Positions 36,308 to 48,600 of a stretch of DNA of 64,000 nt are shown here, piece by piece. The DNA is from Alternaria dauci. Taxonomy: Eukaryota; Ascomycota; Dothideomycetes; Pleosporales; Pleosporaceae. Below the pieces are notes generated by a model, which saw nothing but the letters and a program-made list of their open reading frames with translations, made no database searches and was not told where the DNA came from. Location: NCBI RefSeq assembly GCF_042100115.1, contig NC_091276.1, forward strand, positions 1,178,001-1,242,000. Direction: 5' to 3'. Made by a program: the position numbers and the translations under genes. Position 1 is the first letter of the stretch. Every line of letters starts with the position of its first letter.

Positions 36308-39300
36308 TTAACGAGGAGGCCCAATAGGGGCCGGGTATCCAGATGCAGAATGAGAAGTACTGGGGCGCCCGCTGTCCACGGAGCCCCGCGGGTCGTACCT
36401 AGGGGTCACATCCCCAGGCGTCGCGGAAGAGGAACCAAAAGGAAACTTGGACTCGAAACGAGGTGCTGGCATGGGCCAGCCGTTGTTGTGGTGCTCGTCG
36501 TCCGCTAGGTTAATGCCACTGTCGTTCCACGGGTTGCGATAGCTACCGGTGGATTCAAGACTGGCAAGGGACGCCTTCGAAGCGTTGCTGGAAGCGTGCT
36601 TGAAGAGCGAACCGGGTGAGTTGGTGTTCTTGCGTCCGTTGAAAATGGACGTAAAGGATGACATGCTACCTGGTTTGCGAAGGCGGTCGAGCATACCGCG
36701 AGGCTCATCATCACCAAAATGAGAGCGGGTGGGTGAGTCGGTACTGTCGACAGCCGGCTCTGCGCGCTGGAGCAGCTTAGACTCGAAGAAGGGCAAGGAG
36801 TCTTCGAATGAGTCAGACTTGGGGCGTGGGAGAGCTCCACGGACCGTGTTAGTGTCCAGACCATGCATGACTAAGTTGTTGAGAAGAAAGTCGATGGCAT
36901 CCTTCAACCCGCCAGCATTGTTTCGAGTGAAGACAATATGGAAGGCTTCAATCTGCTCTTCTTTACCGTCGGTAGTCTCTGTCTGCGCTTGTTGAAGCTG
37001 AGCATCGACCTCGTGCTGGGTTTTGAGCTTGTCGAGAACATCGGCCTTGAATTCGGCAGAGCGCAGGTACTCACTGAGTTCAGTGGTGGAAGGAAAGGCG
37101 AGATCGTGGGATTCCGGAACCATGCCCAGGAACTCATCGACTGCAAATGGCACCTGATATTCAGGACCGGAGACGGTGACGATGTCACTGGCTTCCTCTG
37201 TGCTAGGAAAGGTGATCTTGCAGTTGAACTTCTTCTCCAGCTCGTCGATCTTGTCTAAACGAGCAATAAGTTCTCGATGGTATAGGCGGTTGATGTTGAT
37301 GGTTTCAGAGACGAACTCAGCATCAGCCTTCTCAACCATGTCCATGATCTCTTGTTTGACCAAGTCAAGGTTCTGAGCATTGCGGGCAGGAGTACGACAG
37401 ATGACATTATCCACCTTGATGTCGTCCTCCTCTTTGCCGAAGCCGCCGCGGTCCATAGCGTTTGAGAACTTGACGAAGACAGAGTACTTCTTCATGATGC
37501 GCTGGATGTGCTGACCGCCGATACCAATAATACGCTTATGGTACTGGTCAGGAACATGGAAGGAGATGGAAGCAGGCATCTCCTGCTCGACAAGGTCCAG
37601 GCCGTTCTTTGTTGCCTCGTACTGGGCACCACGGACTACGATGTAGAAGTTGTACTCGTTGAAGCCATCGAAGACAATCTGCACACTGCTGTGGCTCATA
37701 ATCTTGTTGATCTTGCCATTCTTCTTACCGCTGACGAATTCTTTGTGCTCGTTTGCGAGCTCGATCTTGACGCTCATGTTGTACTGCGACTTCTTCACGA
37801 ATGGGATGTTGCTGATGACCATTAGTGCAGCTCTGACGGCATCGTCGGATCCGTAGATGTGGAAGTTGAGCTTCTCAAAGCTGACTTCAGCGCCCGAGTT
37901 GATACAGATATCGGAGAGCATAGCGCGAACATCGGCAGCTGTAGGTGGTCGCTGCGTAGGGTCAGGGTGGGTAATGAACCAGGAGGCGCTGTAGAATTGC
38001 CCGGCCTGATAGTGATTAGTGTAAATTCGAGTTCAATGCATGCGACAAACTCACAAGCTGCATCAGTTCGCGCACAGTACGCTCGACATGCAAGACGTCA
38101 GTGCCCTGAACACGCACAACACCACGTTGGACGCCAAGAGGGGGCAGTAGGATGTACGAGCCGTTGTTCTCAATAATCTTGCGCACCTTGTCCAGGCGCT
38201 CTAGCAAGATGGCGTCAAGCTTGGTGTCAGTGACCATGACAGGCTTCACGAAGACCTTGGTGGACATGACAAGATCGTGCAGACGTTGCTTGGCGCGCAG
38301 TATATTCTCCGAGTTCTCACCCGTGATGTATACTAGGTCGTCAGGCCTGCGCTGAGCACCCGGCGGTGTGTAGCCGAACAAGCGAGGGAAGGGCGGAGGG
38401 AAGTAGATGGCCGTGCCCGTAGCAGACTCGATCATCTTGATGTTCTTGCGCCCACGTCCGCAGATGAGCGTATGCATGGTCAGCTCGAGCTTCATGGTAT
38501 CGACGGTCCGCTTGAGCTGTGACGGCATCGAATTAGCACATTACGCTAGCGGGCATTCAGTGGGGCTCGCAGAACTCACAATCTGGTCGATCATAATCAG
38601 CACACGCGTTTTGGCATGCTCCATGGTCTCGAGATCGCCGTAGATGGCACAGCGCAGACGCGGGTCCATGCCTGTGTCGATGTTGCCGTGGAAGCTCGCC
38701 GTCTCAATGTCGGGCTGCTTGGGCATCAGCAGGAAGATGTCGGCCTTGGTGGCCTTTGAGATCATGTCGAGCTGCTGCAGGACGGCACCCTTTACATTCT
38801 GCGAGGACGGGTCGATGATGAGCTGCGAGTCAATGTCGACAAAGGACGATCGCTGTGCCAAGACGTCAGCATGTGCTCCACGGGCAAAGTGCCAGCAGCA
38901 TCAGCCTACCAGAGAGATGGGCGTCGAGTTGAGGATGCGGCAGCGCATCGAGTTTACTAGCTCCAGCTCGCCAGACAGACACACGTTGGTGACGAGGGCG
39001 CGCAACGGGCCCCGCTGCAGGCCGGGGAGCGGCTTCGACTCGGCCGACGTGACGTTGGCCGAGACGCGGCCGTCGGTCTGCTCGCTCACCTCTCGACACA
39101 GGTTCCGCAGGTTGTCGACGTTCTGGGCGTGGACGGGCAGCTTGTGTGTCGGGGTAGCGTCGGCGGTGCCTTCTGGGTGAGTCCAGCGCGCCTTTGCCCC
39201 CGGGCTTGCCCACATGATGTCGTCCGGGTCGGGGCCGGCGAGGTTGGAGGAGAAGGGCACGTTGAAGGACAGGTTGACCTGGGTGCCGGGCGGTATGACG

Positions 39301-39449
39301 GGGGGCTGTGACGTCGCCGTCGAGGGCCGCTTGATGGGAGCTGTGACGGGCATTTCGTGGCTGGACCGCGAGAAGGAAAAGGCCGTGGACGGAGCCATCT
39401 TCTCCCAGCCGTGGCGGGCCTGTGCCGGGAAGTTTGAGAGTTTGTGCAT
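36308..39449 (-). CDS. Multi-KH domain RNA-binding protein (Khd4-like)
   Basis: Four exons (39449-38910, 38852-38580, 38516-38055, 38005-36308) encode 990 residues, joined by phase-0 introns of 57, 63 and 49 nt. Several KH-type units are visible: CGRGRKNIKMIE near residue 290 with a complete GxxG loop, GKKNGKINKIM near 525, and IIGIGGQHIQRIMKKYSV near 585. Degenerate KH-like stretches lie between and before them (LDKIDELEKKFNCKITFP). The last 180 residues are Ser/Pro/Asn-rich and disordered. KH proteins bind single-stranded RNA; the Ustilago multi-KH protein Khd4 controls mRNA stability during polar growth, and that similarity of layout is my inference. The start codon context ccaccaccATG is excellent. 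An extra-long 3' exon carries the C-terminal half. Confidence 0.87.
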
Positions 39450-40527
39450 GGTGGTGGAGTCGACGCCCTCGGTGTTGGCGGGCGGGAGGTGGTGGAAGTG
39501 GGAGAAAGAAGAAGGACGAGGAAGACCGGAGGGCAGCAGCTATCGAGCGAGCGTCGAGCAAGGCCGTGCCGCCCTGTCATTGGCCTGTCCCCGGGGCCTA
39601 GTGGGCCACGAACACCATGGCCATGGTGCAACAAAAAGAAGACATTCACCCCTTCGCTCCCGGCCCAGCCCAGACGCAGACGCAGACGCCGCCCGTCGAG
39701 ATTGGTCCCTGGAATTGCAACTCCATGTGCTTGTTTCCTTCTGCCCGTGTGCCATGTGCTGTCCGCGTGCTTGCAGTGCCTGTTGAGCTGAGCTGTGCTG
39801 TGCTGCGTCGTGTGGGCCGGGACGCGCCCTGCCAGTCTATCGCCAAACAAGCATAGCTGACGCTCAGACAGGCTCCGTATTACAGCATCATGGCATGTCC
39901 GAGTAAGAATAGAAATCCAGACGGCTTGCAGTCACACCCTCATTTCTACAAAGCATAAACCTCACCGCCCGCCTCACCTCGAGCCCTCACCTCGAGCCCT
40001 CGCCTTCGCGCCTACCCTACGCGCGTCAAACAGGTGCGGTTGCGCAAGAAACACTGTGTGTGAGACCAAATAGCCCGAGCATCCCTTCTGGCTGGAACCT
40101 TGAGGCAGTCCGCGCTCCCCTCCCCTCCCCCCTCTCAGGATCCATCCGTCTACGTGGGGATGCGATCTGCCCATCTCTTGGTGTCAGAGCCCACTGCGCG
40201 GTTACGTCTCCCCTGCAGTGCGATGACGGGTGCCCGCTCACCAGACTCAAAATGGAAAACCTTATGGTCTAGTCGGCACCATAGCCGAGGAGCCCTACTT
40301 GCGGGTATTGTGGCACTGAGACACTGACATTCGAGTCACCGAGGGGCACTTTTCGGAACTGGGACTGAATACTGCATCCAAATACATATGCAACTGAGAC
40401 ACCGCTATAGCAATGGCTGTCCAACGCTACATAGTCTCTTACAACTCGTCTACAACACTAATTGCCAGCTCCATCACACACAATAATTAGGGTATCCTAC
40501 AGCAATTCAGCGCAAATCTACCACGCT
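39450..40527. other. Upstream region of the KH gene
   Basis: 1078 bases, GC-rich near the KH start. Long overlapping open frames in 39086-39856 on both strands reflect GC bias rather than genes. The right half is the 3' flank of the next minus-strand gene. No feature called. Confidence 0.45.
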
Positions 40528-42965
40528 CTAGTAGCGCGTGTATATGCGACGCGGCTCCACAAACGGATCTGAAGCTACCTCGATAGGCCCTTCCTCGACA
40601 TATCGCCTGCCCTGAGGCGCACCAACATAGCGACGCTCATCGAAAGGCTCTTGCATAACACTGACCTCGCGAAATCGAGGCTGTGAAGCCCGAACCGCAG
40701 ATGGTTGTATGCTCTCATGACGAACGTAACCTTCGGGCACTTCTCGTCGAACAACCTCTGGGCGCATACTGTACGCTCGCGCAGAAGCGTACTCGCGCGG
40801 CGGGCCCATCTCTTCATATTGTGGCGCAGGCCGGTACTCCACCTCTACAGGACGGCGAGAGGGCTCCCGCTGCCGATACGGGCTCTCAATCATCTCAGAC
40901 TCCGATGCCTCAACGTAGCGCCGAATTGGTGGAGGCATCCTCTGAACAGCTTCCTCTTCATACAACTCTGCACGTGCGGGTGCACGCATCGTAGGCTCCC
41001 GCGTTACAGCGCGCTCATAGTATGGCTCAACCTCCACTCGTCTGCTAGGTGGCGCCATCGACTCTCGCGCATCCACCGGTGCTGCGTAGTACTTGTTTCC
41101 AAACTGATCCACGACAATCCGGCGTGGCGGTGGAGCCATGAGCTGCTGAGATGGCATGTATTCATGGATAGGTGATCGTGAACGTTCGCGTACGTATCGA
41201 GGTGCAGCTGACGGGCGAGCCGACGCCTCTCGGTACATGGGTGCCTCGGCACGATCGACGAAGGCGTGGGATGCTGCGCGAATTTGGCGAGGCTCAGGTG
41301 CTGCGTACACCTCATTACCGCCACCTGGCGAGTAGGGTCGTCGTGCGTATTGAAGACTTGCCACTCGTCTGAGATCTTGTTCATCACGTAGAGATTTGCG
41401 TTGTGGTGTGCGTATGACAGTCGGGGACAAAGGCTCATCGTACTCGCGGTAAGTTCGTGCAAGAGGCTCCGGATCGCGGTAATACACTGGTTGTATCCTG
41501 GGACTGTTCTGTGCGGATACGAGCTCTACTTCATCAGGGTGAGGCTGCAGCGCACGCCGCTTACTGGGCTGTGAGTCGGGGTACGCGGCGAAGGGAGGAG
41601 GCGACTGTGGCTCGTCTTTGATGTACGGTTCAGGCGAGTTGACAACACGTTTGTTGGCCTGTTGCTGTTGTTGGCGCTTCTTCTCGTCACGCTCACGCTT
41701 TTCTTCTCTTCTCCGCTTGCGAGGGTTCTGAACTGGTGCTGCTGGACCATTCGGGCTTTGACGGCGTGATCTGCAAAACATTAGTACCAAGGTAATTGAG
41801 AAGATACAAGACGAATATGTGGAGGTGAGTAGAGGAATTGAAGAACAGCCATGACTGGCGTCAAGGCAGCAGAGCTGGTGGGCCACAACATGGCAACGCT
41901 CGCTACCAGACTATCATAGCTGGACCTAAATGGACAGGCAGTTCAGGTATAGTGAAGACCAAGCTGTGTGATTCGGCGTGCTCGAAAAAACATCGGAAAG
42001 AGAAAGTAAGAGAGTTCTTTAATATCGTACCCGTTCGTACCCCCATGGCGGTTGCGCTGCCGACTCCTCAGAGGCTCGCTTGGCCCGATGTCGGCTGGAG
42101 GTGGAGAGTAATCTTCCTCTTCTTCATCACCCTCATGCAGTTGTACAGGCTCGGGCTCATAGATTTCTATGTCGTCGGCCGGCTCGTAGGCCTCTTCGTC
42201 GAGATCGATTACAGTAGACTCAGCCGGGCGAGGGTGAACATTGACATGCTGGGCTGCTGGCTGCGCCTGTGAAGTCAGTGGAGCCGCATCAGCATGGGCG
42301 TGGTCAGCGTGATCAACATCCTCCGAGGACCAACTGTTCGCCTTGCTAGAGTAGTACGAGTTCTCGTCAAATGACTCAACCTCGTCGCTGTTGTTAGTCG
42401 GAGACGGTAAGCCAGACACTGGCGGGACCAGCTGGTGAGCCTTGATCAAACACTGCTCAACATCGATGAGAGCTTCTCGCTCGTCTCCATCGTTGCCACG
42501 ACCCTTTTTATCGAACTGGTCCTTTAGGGCGCGTTCTATCTGCTGCCGCTTGAGCTGCTGCTCCGCCTTGACCAGGTGTTCGGACTTTGTGAGCAAGATG
42601 GGATCGATGCTCGAAGAGGAAGACTTGGCTGAGTACGGTCGCTGTGTAGGGGGTACAGGAGACGTGGGAGGCCGTGTTGAGGACGCTGGACGCGGAGGAA
42701 ACAGCTGCGATGAAGATCCGTTGGGTGTGCCGTTGGTCGTGGGTCTGCTAGAGGCAGTCTGCGGAAGACGCGGTGCAACCTGTTCAATTACTTTGGGTGG
42801 AAGATGAATACGCGGGTGTTTGCTAGCAAGCACTTGATCGCGTATCTGCAAAATCTTCTGGAGGAACTCGGCCTCGCGAAGCACCTCTGCAGACACTGCG
42901 CCGGCACCGTTCAGATGCGACGACGGCGCTGCGGCTGTCGCCATTGGTGCGACTGGTGCGGCCAT
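40528..42965 (-). CDS. Large disordered protein of unknown function
   Basis: Two exons (42965-42031, 41770-40528) encode 725 residues. The 260-nt intron has donor GTACGA and acceptor TTTTGCAG and preserves frame. Residues 1-60 contain a helical patch (EVLREAEFLQKILQIRDQVLASKHPRIHLPP). A Ser/Pro-rich part and a coiled segment (VKAEQQLKRQQIERALKDQF) follow, then an acidic stretch. After the splice comes a basic region (RKRRREEKRERDEKKRQQQQQ), likely a nuclear signal. The C-terminal 400 residues are Arg/Tyr/Pro/Glu-rich with repeated RRYVE/RRxVEVE and VxRREVP-type motifs. No enzyme or known domain is visible. A chromatin or RNA-associated role is possible but unsupported. The chosen ATG lies 65 codons inside a longer open frame because its protein context (MAAPVAPMATAAAP) looks like a true N-terminus. 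Confidence 0.7.
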
Positions 42966-43486
42966 CACAACAGACGCGAAGCTGAGCTTAGTATCAAACA
43001 CCAACAAGCGAGCGCAAGACTGGCGATTATACAAATACAGGCGGCACCCGCGACTGAGCTGGGTGGGAAGATGATGAAGGGGAACGAGTGTTAGCAGCAC
43101 GCCAGCGGGTGGGTAATGAATGTCGGAGCCACGGCGCGTTTTGGTTTTCAGCAGATGCACGCGCCAGCGATGGCGCTAGGCCCAATCGGGTTCGTGGCAT
43201 CCTCATGTACTCATCACGGTTTCTCTGGCTGCAAATGTAGGCAATCACAACTACTTGAGAAGTACGCTGGAAAAACCCCTTCGTTTTCGTCTACACTGCG
43301 ACAAGGTATGATGCTGGATCTGCATCGAGATGAGCATTATGGTTGAAGCTTACACCAGGTAGACAATCTTTGGAATCTTCCAGCGCCACCTATTCGGACA
43401 ACACGACTTGGATAACTTGACCATCTCAGATCATTCGAACATTCCATCGCTTGAAAAAACTCTTCTATATCCACCAAGTCGCAGCC
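42966..43486. promoter_or_regulatory. Divergent promoter, disordered-protein and nucleotidase genes
   Basis: 521 bases between divergent start codons. A pyrimidine-rich leader precedes the plus-strand gene. No specific box stands out. Confidence 0.4.
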
Positions 43487-44304
43487 ATGTCTTTCAACAC
43501 AGCAGCGCCTCCCGAGACCATGGAGTACCGCCAACATGACTCAACAGCAAACAACAACGCCACAGTGGACGAGAACGAAAAGCCAGTATTCTTCTTCGAT
43601 ATCGACAACTGTCTCTACCCCAAGAGCCTTGAGATTCACCGAATGATGGCTGAGCTGATTGACCAATTCTTCCAAACCCACCTGAGCTTGTCGCAGGAAG
43701 ATGCCAACGAACTCCACTACCGGTACTACCGCGAATACGGTCTTGCCATTGAGGGACTCGTTCGTCACCACAAGGTCAATGCGCTAGAGTACAACAGTAA
43801 AGTCGATGACGCGTTACCTCTGGAGGATGTCATCAAGCCCAATCCAGAACTGCGCAAGTTGATCGAGGACATCGACACGAGCAAGGTCCGGTTATGGCTC
43901 TTCACCAATGCCTACATCAACCACGGCAAGCGTGTTGTCAAGCTCCTGCAGATTGACGATCTTTTCGAGGGTATAACTTTCTGCGACTACGGCTCGGACA
44001 AGTTCTACTGCAAACCGCACGTGGAGATGTATGACAAGGCGATGGCGGAGGCGGGTATCAAGTCAAACGAGAAGTGCTACTTCGTCGGTGAGTGGGAATG
44101 AAAGCTCTCACTATACATATTTACTGACAGCCTGACGCAGACGACTCTTACATCAACTGCAAAGCAGCCGAGGCACGTGGGTGGAAGACGGCGCATCTGC
44201 TTGATGAGAAGGACCCTGCACCCGCTCAGCCAGCCAGCAAGTACCAAATCAGGAGCTTGCAGGAGCTACGAAAGGTCTTTCCAGAGGTTTTCAAGAGTTC
44301 ATGA
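43487..44304 (+). CDS. HAD-superfamily pyrimidine 5'-nucleotidase (Sdt1-like)
   Basis: Two exons (43487-44087, 44141-44304) encode 254 residues; the 53-nt intron splits the codon before DDSY. HAD motif I is FFFDIDNCLYP (nucleophile Asp38, acid/base Asp40). A cap region follows (YREYGLAIEGLVRHH), then motif II LWLFTNAY and motif III-IV KPHVEMYDKA...CYFVDDSYINCKAAEARGW. These are the residues expected for pyrimidine 5'-nucleotidases of the yeast Sdt1/Phm8 group, which dephosphorylate nucleoside monophosphates in the cytosol. Length matches that family. The ATG at 43487 (gcagccATG) is preferred over upstream in-frame codons because none of those is ATG. Confidence 0.9.
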
Positions 44305-44686
44305 GACAGTGCATGAAATCAGCATGTTTGTGCAAAGGGGTAGACAGCGTTCATGCAGCCGGCTTGGACGCATTCTGCGGATCTTCAAGGCTACAACTAT
44401 AACGACCATGACTAGACCATAGACTAGATTCAACCTGAATAGAAGAATCACAAGACTAATATCAAAGGGGTGGTATCAAAGGGGTGGTAGCAAAGGTGAA
44501 GCCTACAAAGAGATCCGTATCGTAGATAACCGTGGCTCGGTATCTTATCGTTCCGTAAGCACAGAGTGCACGTCTCCATTGCTCATGCATGTTCTTGCAA
44601 CCAAAACGTAGCACCAAATTCAGGCAACAACGTCCCAGGACCTTAATCCTGTGTCCAAGACTTTACAGTTCTCATTCAAGTGACCA
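44305..44686. other. Intergenic region, nucleotidase to BSP gene
   Basis: 382 bases containing a short direct duplication of AAAGGGGTGGTA near 44464-44491. Otherwise nothing seen. Confidence 0.5.
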
Positions 44687-45517
44687 ATGAAGACACCAAA
44701 GCAATATCAGACCATGACTTCAACAACTACCACAAACACAAGCCCACCCACCCCGCAGTCCTCCGCGCTACCCCCAACGCACCCTTTCAATACCTCCGCA
44801 GACAACGCAACAACCCTCGCCGACCACACCACACAACTCCCCATCCTATCCGAGAAAGTAACACCCCAACGGAAACCCCTCTTGCGCCTCGAACTTCGCG
44901 ATCTGTCGTCCGATGGCGCACGCGCCTTCCTCCGCCTCGTCCACGCGTCGAACGCGCTCGAGTACGCCGTCGACGCCGTCCTCAAGTATCTCTACAGCGA
45001 CCTACCCAAGTCATGCATACCTGGCACGCGCTCCGTCACCCTGATCCTGCGGGAGATGGACGGCGTTGCATACACTACAGGACGAGATCTCGATGACGAC
45101 CACAAGGAGATCCATCTAAACACAAGCTACATATCCCACGTACCCGAGTCGCGGCAAAAAGAGGAGATTATGGGTGTCATAGTTCATGAAATGGTGCATT
45201 GCTGGCAACACAATGGACAAGGCGCTGCACCCGTGGGCCTCACCGAGGGTGTGGCAGATTGGGTGAGGCTGAAGGCTGGGTACGCGCCGCCGCATTGGAA
45301 GAGGCATGCAGATTGTGATTGGGACGCTGGGTACGAGAGGACGGGATACTTTCTCGAGTGGTTGGAGAAGGAGCATGGGAAAGATGTTGTGAGGAGGATC
45401 AATGAGGGATTGAGAGAGGACAAGTACGACGGCGAGAAATTGTGGAAGGGATGCTGTGGGGAGAATGTCGAAGAGCTGTGGAAGGCGTATAAGAAGAGTT
45501 TGGAAAACTGTGAGTGA
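44687..45517 (+). CDS. Basic secretory protein-type zinc metallopeptidase (BSP family)
   Basis: An intronless frame of 276 residues. Residues 1-60 are Thr/Pro-rich and disordered. From about 62 (LLRLELRDLSSDGARAFLRLVH) it follows the plant/fungal basic secretory protein family. The HExxH zinc site is HEMVHCWQ (residues 167-171), then GLTEGVADWVRLKAGYAPPHW with a candidate third ligand, and YERTGYFLEWLEKEHG. The metal-binding core looks intact, so peptidase activity is plausible. Unlike plant members it has no signal peptide, so it is likely cytosolic or unconventionally exported. A second ATG at codon 10 is an alternative start. Its stop lies only 173 nt from the converging coiled-coil gene. 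Confidence 0.85.
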   Translation: MKTPKQYQTMTSTTTTNTSPPTPQSSALPPTHPFNTSADNATTLADHTTQLPILSEKVTPQRKPLLRLELRDLSSDGARAFLRLVHASNALEYAVDAVLKYLYSDLPKSCIPGTRSVTLILREMDGVAYTTGRDLDDDHKEIHLNTSYISHVPESRQKEEIMGVIVHEMVHCWQHNGQGAAPVGLTEGVADWVRLKAGYAPPHWKRHADCDWDAGYERTGYFLEWLEKEHGKDVVRRINEGLREDKYDGEKLWKGCCGENVEELWKAYKKSLENCE

Positions 45518-45690
45518 GGGTTTGATAACGGGAGCAGGTCATTGTAAGAATTATTTGGACTACCACAAGAGGGACAGACTACTTTACCAACAAGTTCAGA
45601 ACATACTACAAGGCGCAATTATATCACGGACGATCCCATGTGCTAGCACGATATCTTATTGCTATCTACCGAAACATCTCAATTCCGAAT

Positions 45691-48600
45691 CTACTTCCGC
45701 CTCCTCGCAGGACCAGCCTTTCTTGGTGCAACCGCATGAGATCTCGAACCCGCAGTCGGTTTCGGAGCACTCCTCGCGGCCTCTTTTCTCTGATTCGCCA
45801 TTACTTTCTCTGCCTCACGTTCTCTCTGTTTTTCAATCTTCTCCTCTTCCTTCCTCCGCGCAACAGCCATCTTTTCTTCTTGCTTTCTTAGCTGCGCGTC
45901 TGCCTTATCTTTTTCCTTCTGTTGCGCCTTAGCAATCTGGTCTCTCTGTTTCTGCTCAGCTTTTGCGGCTTGCTTTCTCTCCTTCTCCAGTGCCTTTGCA
46001 ATTTGGTCCTTCTCCTTCTGCTGAGCTTTGAGAGCTCTGTCTTGTTCCTTCTGGTAGGCAGCTTGGTCGTGAGCGACCTCCTTCTGCTTGAGCCTTTCTT
46101 CCTTCTCATGCTCTTTTCTTTCAGTGGCTTCTTCTCTAGCAGCAGTTTTCTGCTTAACCTTCTCTTCCTTATCATGTTCTTTCCTTTCGGCGGCTTCTTC
46201 TTTAGCAGCGGTCTTCTGCTTGAGTTTCTCTTCTTTAGCAGCTTCCTTGGCTGCAAGCTTCTGTATCTTTAGCTCTTCTCTCGCGGCGACTTTCTGTTTG
46301 AGCTTCTCCTCTTTGGCTACAGCTCTGAGTTTCGATTTCTCTTCCTTTTCCGCCATCTTGTGCTTTAGCTTCTCTTCTTTGGCCGTCTCTTTTGCCATCA
46401 GCTTTAGCCGTCGCTTCTCTTCTTTGATAGCTTCTTTTGCTGCAAGCTTTTGTTTCCTCTCATCTTCTTTGTCAGCATCCTCGGTACTAGCAGCAGAGTC
46501 ATGCTTCACATTAGACTTCTGCTTCTGCTTTTCCTCCTTGTTTGTTGCCTTCTGCTTTGATACTTGTACCTTTAATTCAAGCTTCTGCTGTGTCTTCTCT
46601 GCTTTCTTAGCCTCCTTATCGGCTTTCGTAGCACTAGTCTCTTTAGAATTGTCGGCATACTTCGTGTCTTTGTCGTTCAGAGACCCGTTTATTTCTCGGA
46701 AATCTTTCTTATCGACCTTCGCAGTCTCCTTCTCGTCGGCAGTCTCAGTTTTATGCCCCAACCTCGACTCCGGAGCTGCTCCTTCAGCTTTGGCTTTCTT
46801 CTCTCCATTTGTCTCCTTCTTATGCTCGTTGGTTTCTTCTTTAGTGGCTTTGGGGTCTACAGTCCCACTTTCTTCCCCGACTGACTCGAAATCTCCTGTT
46901 ATACCCTCCTTGTTTTCGGCGTTCTTTTGGTCTGTCTTGGCCTTTCCCTCAGCACTCGGTTTTCCAAGGATATTAACATGATGAATGTGCTGGTGATAAG
47001 ACGCTTGTCCAACGTTGTTGAATGACACTGTATTGATTCGCGGTAAAAGTGTGTTTCCCAAACACCTTGCTTCACTGTTTGATTTTTCAAGGATAACTTC
47101 GTTTGACGATCCTTTTGAGTCCTTTATTTTGCCATCTTGTTCGAAGAACTTGTCCGGATTGGTTTTTGCGCCGTCTTCCGCATCTTGCTTTCCCTCTAAC
47201 TGATCGTTGGCGTCTGTCCGATTTGTTATCGCGCGGTCATCTTTAGTACCCGGCTCAGTAGCTGGTTTCTGGGCGTTAGGATCCTTTCTCGCTGTCTTCT
47301 TATCCTGCTTCGCTACTTTACTTCCAGCTCGCTTTCTCTCTACTTCTGCCTTCGTGTCTGTGAGTTGTTGCATCCCGCCTTTCTTCTTGCTATCTGCGGC
47401 ATCCTTTCCTACTTTGACTACCTCTTGTTGCTGGATATTGACATCTATCTTTGTTGCTTTCATAGTCTGCTTTGCCGCCCCCCTATTATTTCCCTTCTCC
47501 AGAACTAAGCTTTGAAATGTACCAGAATATTGTTGGGCGGTGATTCGAACCCCACTTTCTCCGTTCTTGTTGCCTTTACCTGGCACGTTGAAGCTATTGG
47601 AAGTTTGCTTAGTCTTGGTTTTCTTCATCTCTCCTTTCAATTGCCTCATTGTCTTTTTCTTTGCTACGAGATTTGCTTCCTGTGCTTCTCGCTCTACCTT
47701 GGCATGTTTCTCCGGCCTGAGGTTCACATGCATACTATTCTGCTCGTGCCAATGTTCTTGCTGACAAGGACCTGGATTATTCTCGCCCCGATGATCAGGA
47801 AATACAGCGCCAGTGCGTTGCACACCTAAGTGTCCCCCGGGATGTTGTCTTCGACCCCCATCCCACTGGTCTTCTTGGAAATGGCCTTGATCACCATACC
47901 CTTGTCGATTCTGGTGTCTGTGTGCTGTGTCGAGGTTTTGGAGTACCGGTAAATTGTGGATCCCTTCGTCAGCTGCATGAGATCCTGGATTGGGATCTCT
48001 TTGCGGCCTCTCCACGGTATTACTAACTTTCATATTTTGTCCCTCTTCCTCTTCCTTTACACGCTGCCTGTCCTCTTTTTGTTCTACCTTTTTCTCACGG
48101 CCAGTCTCTCTCTTCAGTGCTCTGTCCTCTTCATCGGCCTCCTTCTTAAGCTTTTTATCTTCAGCTTCAAGTTCCCGTCTAGCCTTCTTAGCGTCTAATT
48201 CCAGCTGACGTTGCTGCACCTTGTCTTCCTGTTGCATAGCACGTTCCTCCAGACGACGCGCGGTTTCAGCGGCCTTCGATTCTATCTTGTTTTGCCTCTC
48301 AGTTAATCGCATCTGCATATACGTTTCCTGCTCAGCCTTTCTAGCTTCCTGTGTCATGGTCCGCTCCTCGAGACGCTGAGTTGCCTCTAGTGCTTTGCGA
48401 TCCGCTTTCTCCCGTGCCCGTTCGATTTGGTCAGCTGAACGGAATTCCATTTCTATTTTCCGAGCTTCTCGCTCTATCTCTTGTTTCTGTTGCCGCTGGG
48501 CGGCTTCTTCAGCTTGAAGATCCCGCCTTTCCTCTGCCTGGGTAGTCTTCATTTCCAGCTCATTGGCCCTCTTCTCCTTTTTGGCTTCGTTATATATCTC

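Noticed and set aside
39086..39850. Minus-strand Pro/Arg/Thr-rich frame of 254 codons
   Set aside because: It overlaps the first exon of the KH gene in another frame and reflects GC bias.
46088..46981. Plus-strand Ser/Leu/Phe-rich frame of 297 codons
   Set aside because: It is the complement of the Lys/Glu-rich coiled-coil gene; the hydrophobic look is a complement artefact.
47538..47555. GGTTCGAATCA-like tRNA T-loop on the minus strand
   Set aside because: It lies inside the coiled-coil gene, and no acceptor stem or anticodon arm could be folded around it.
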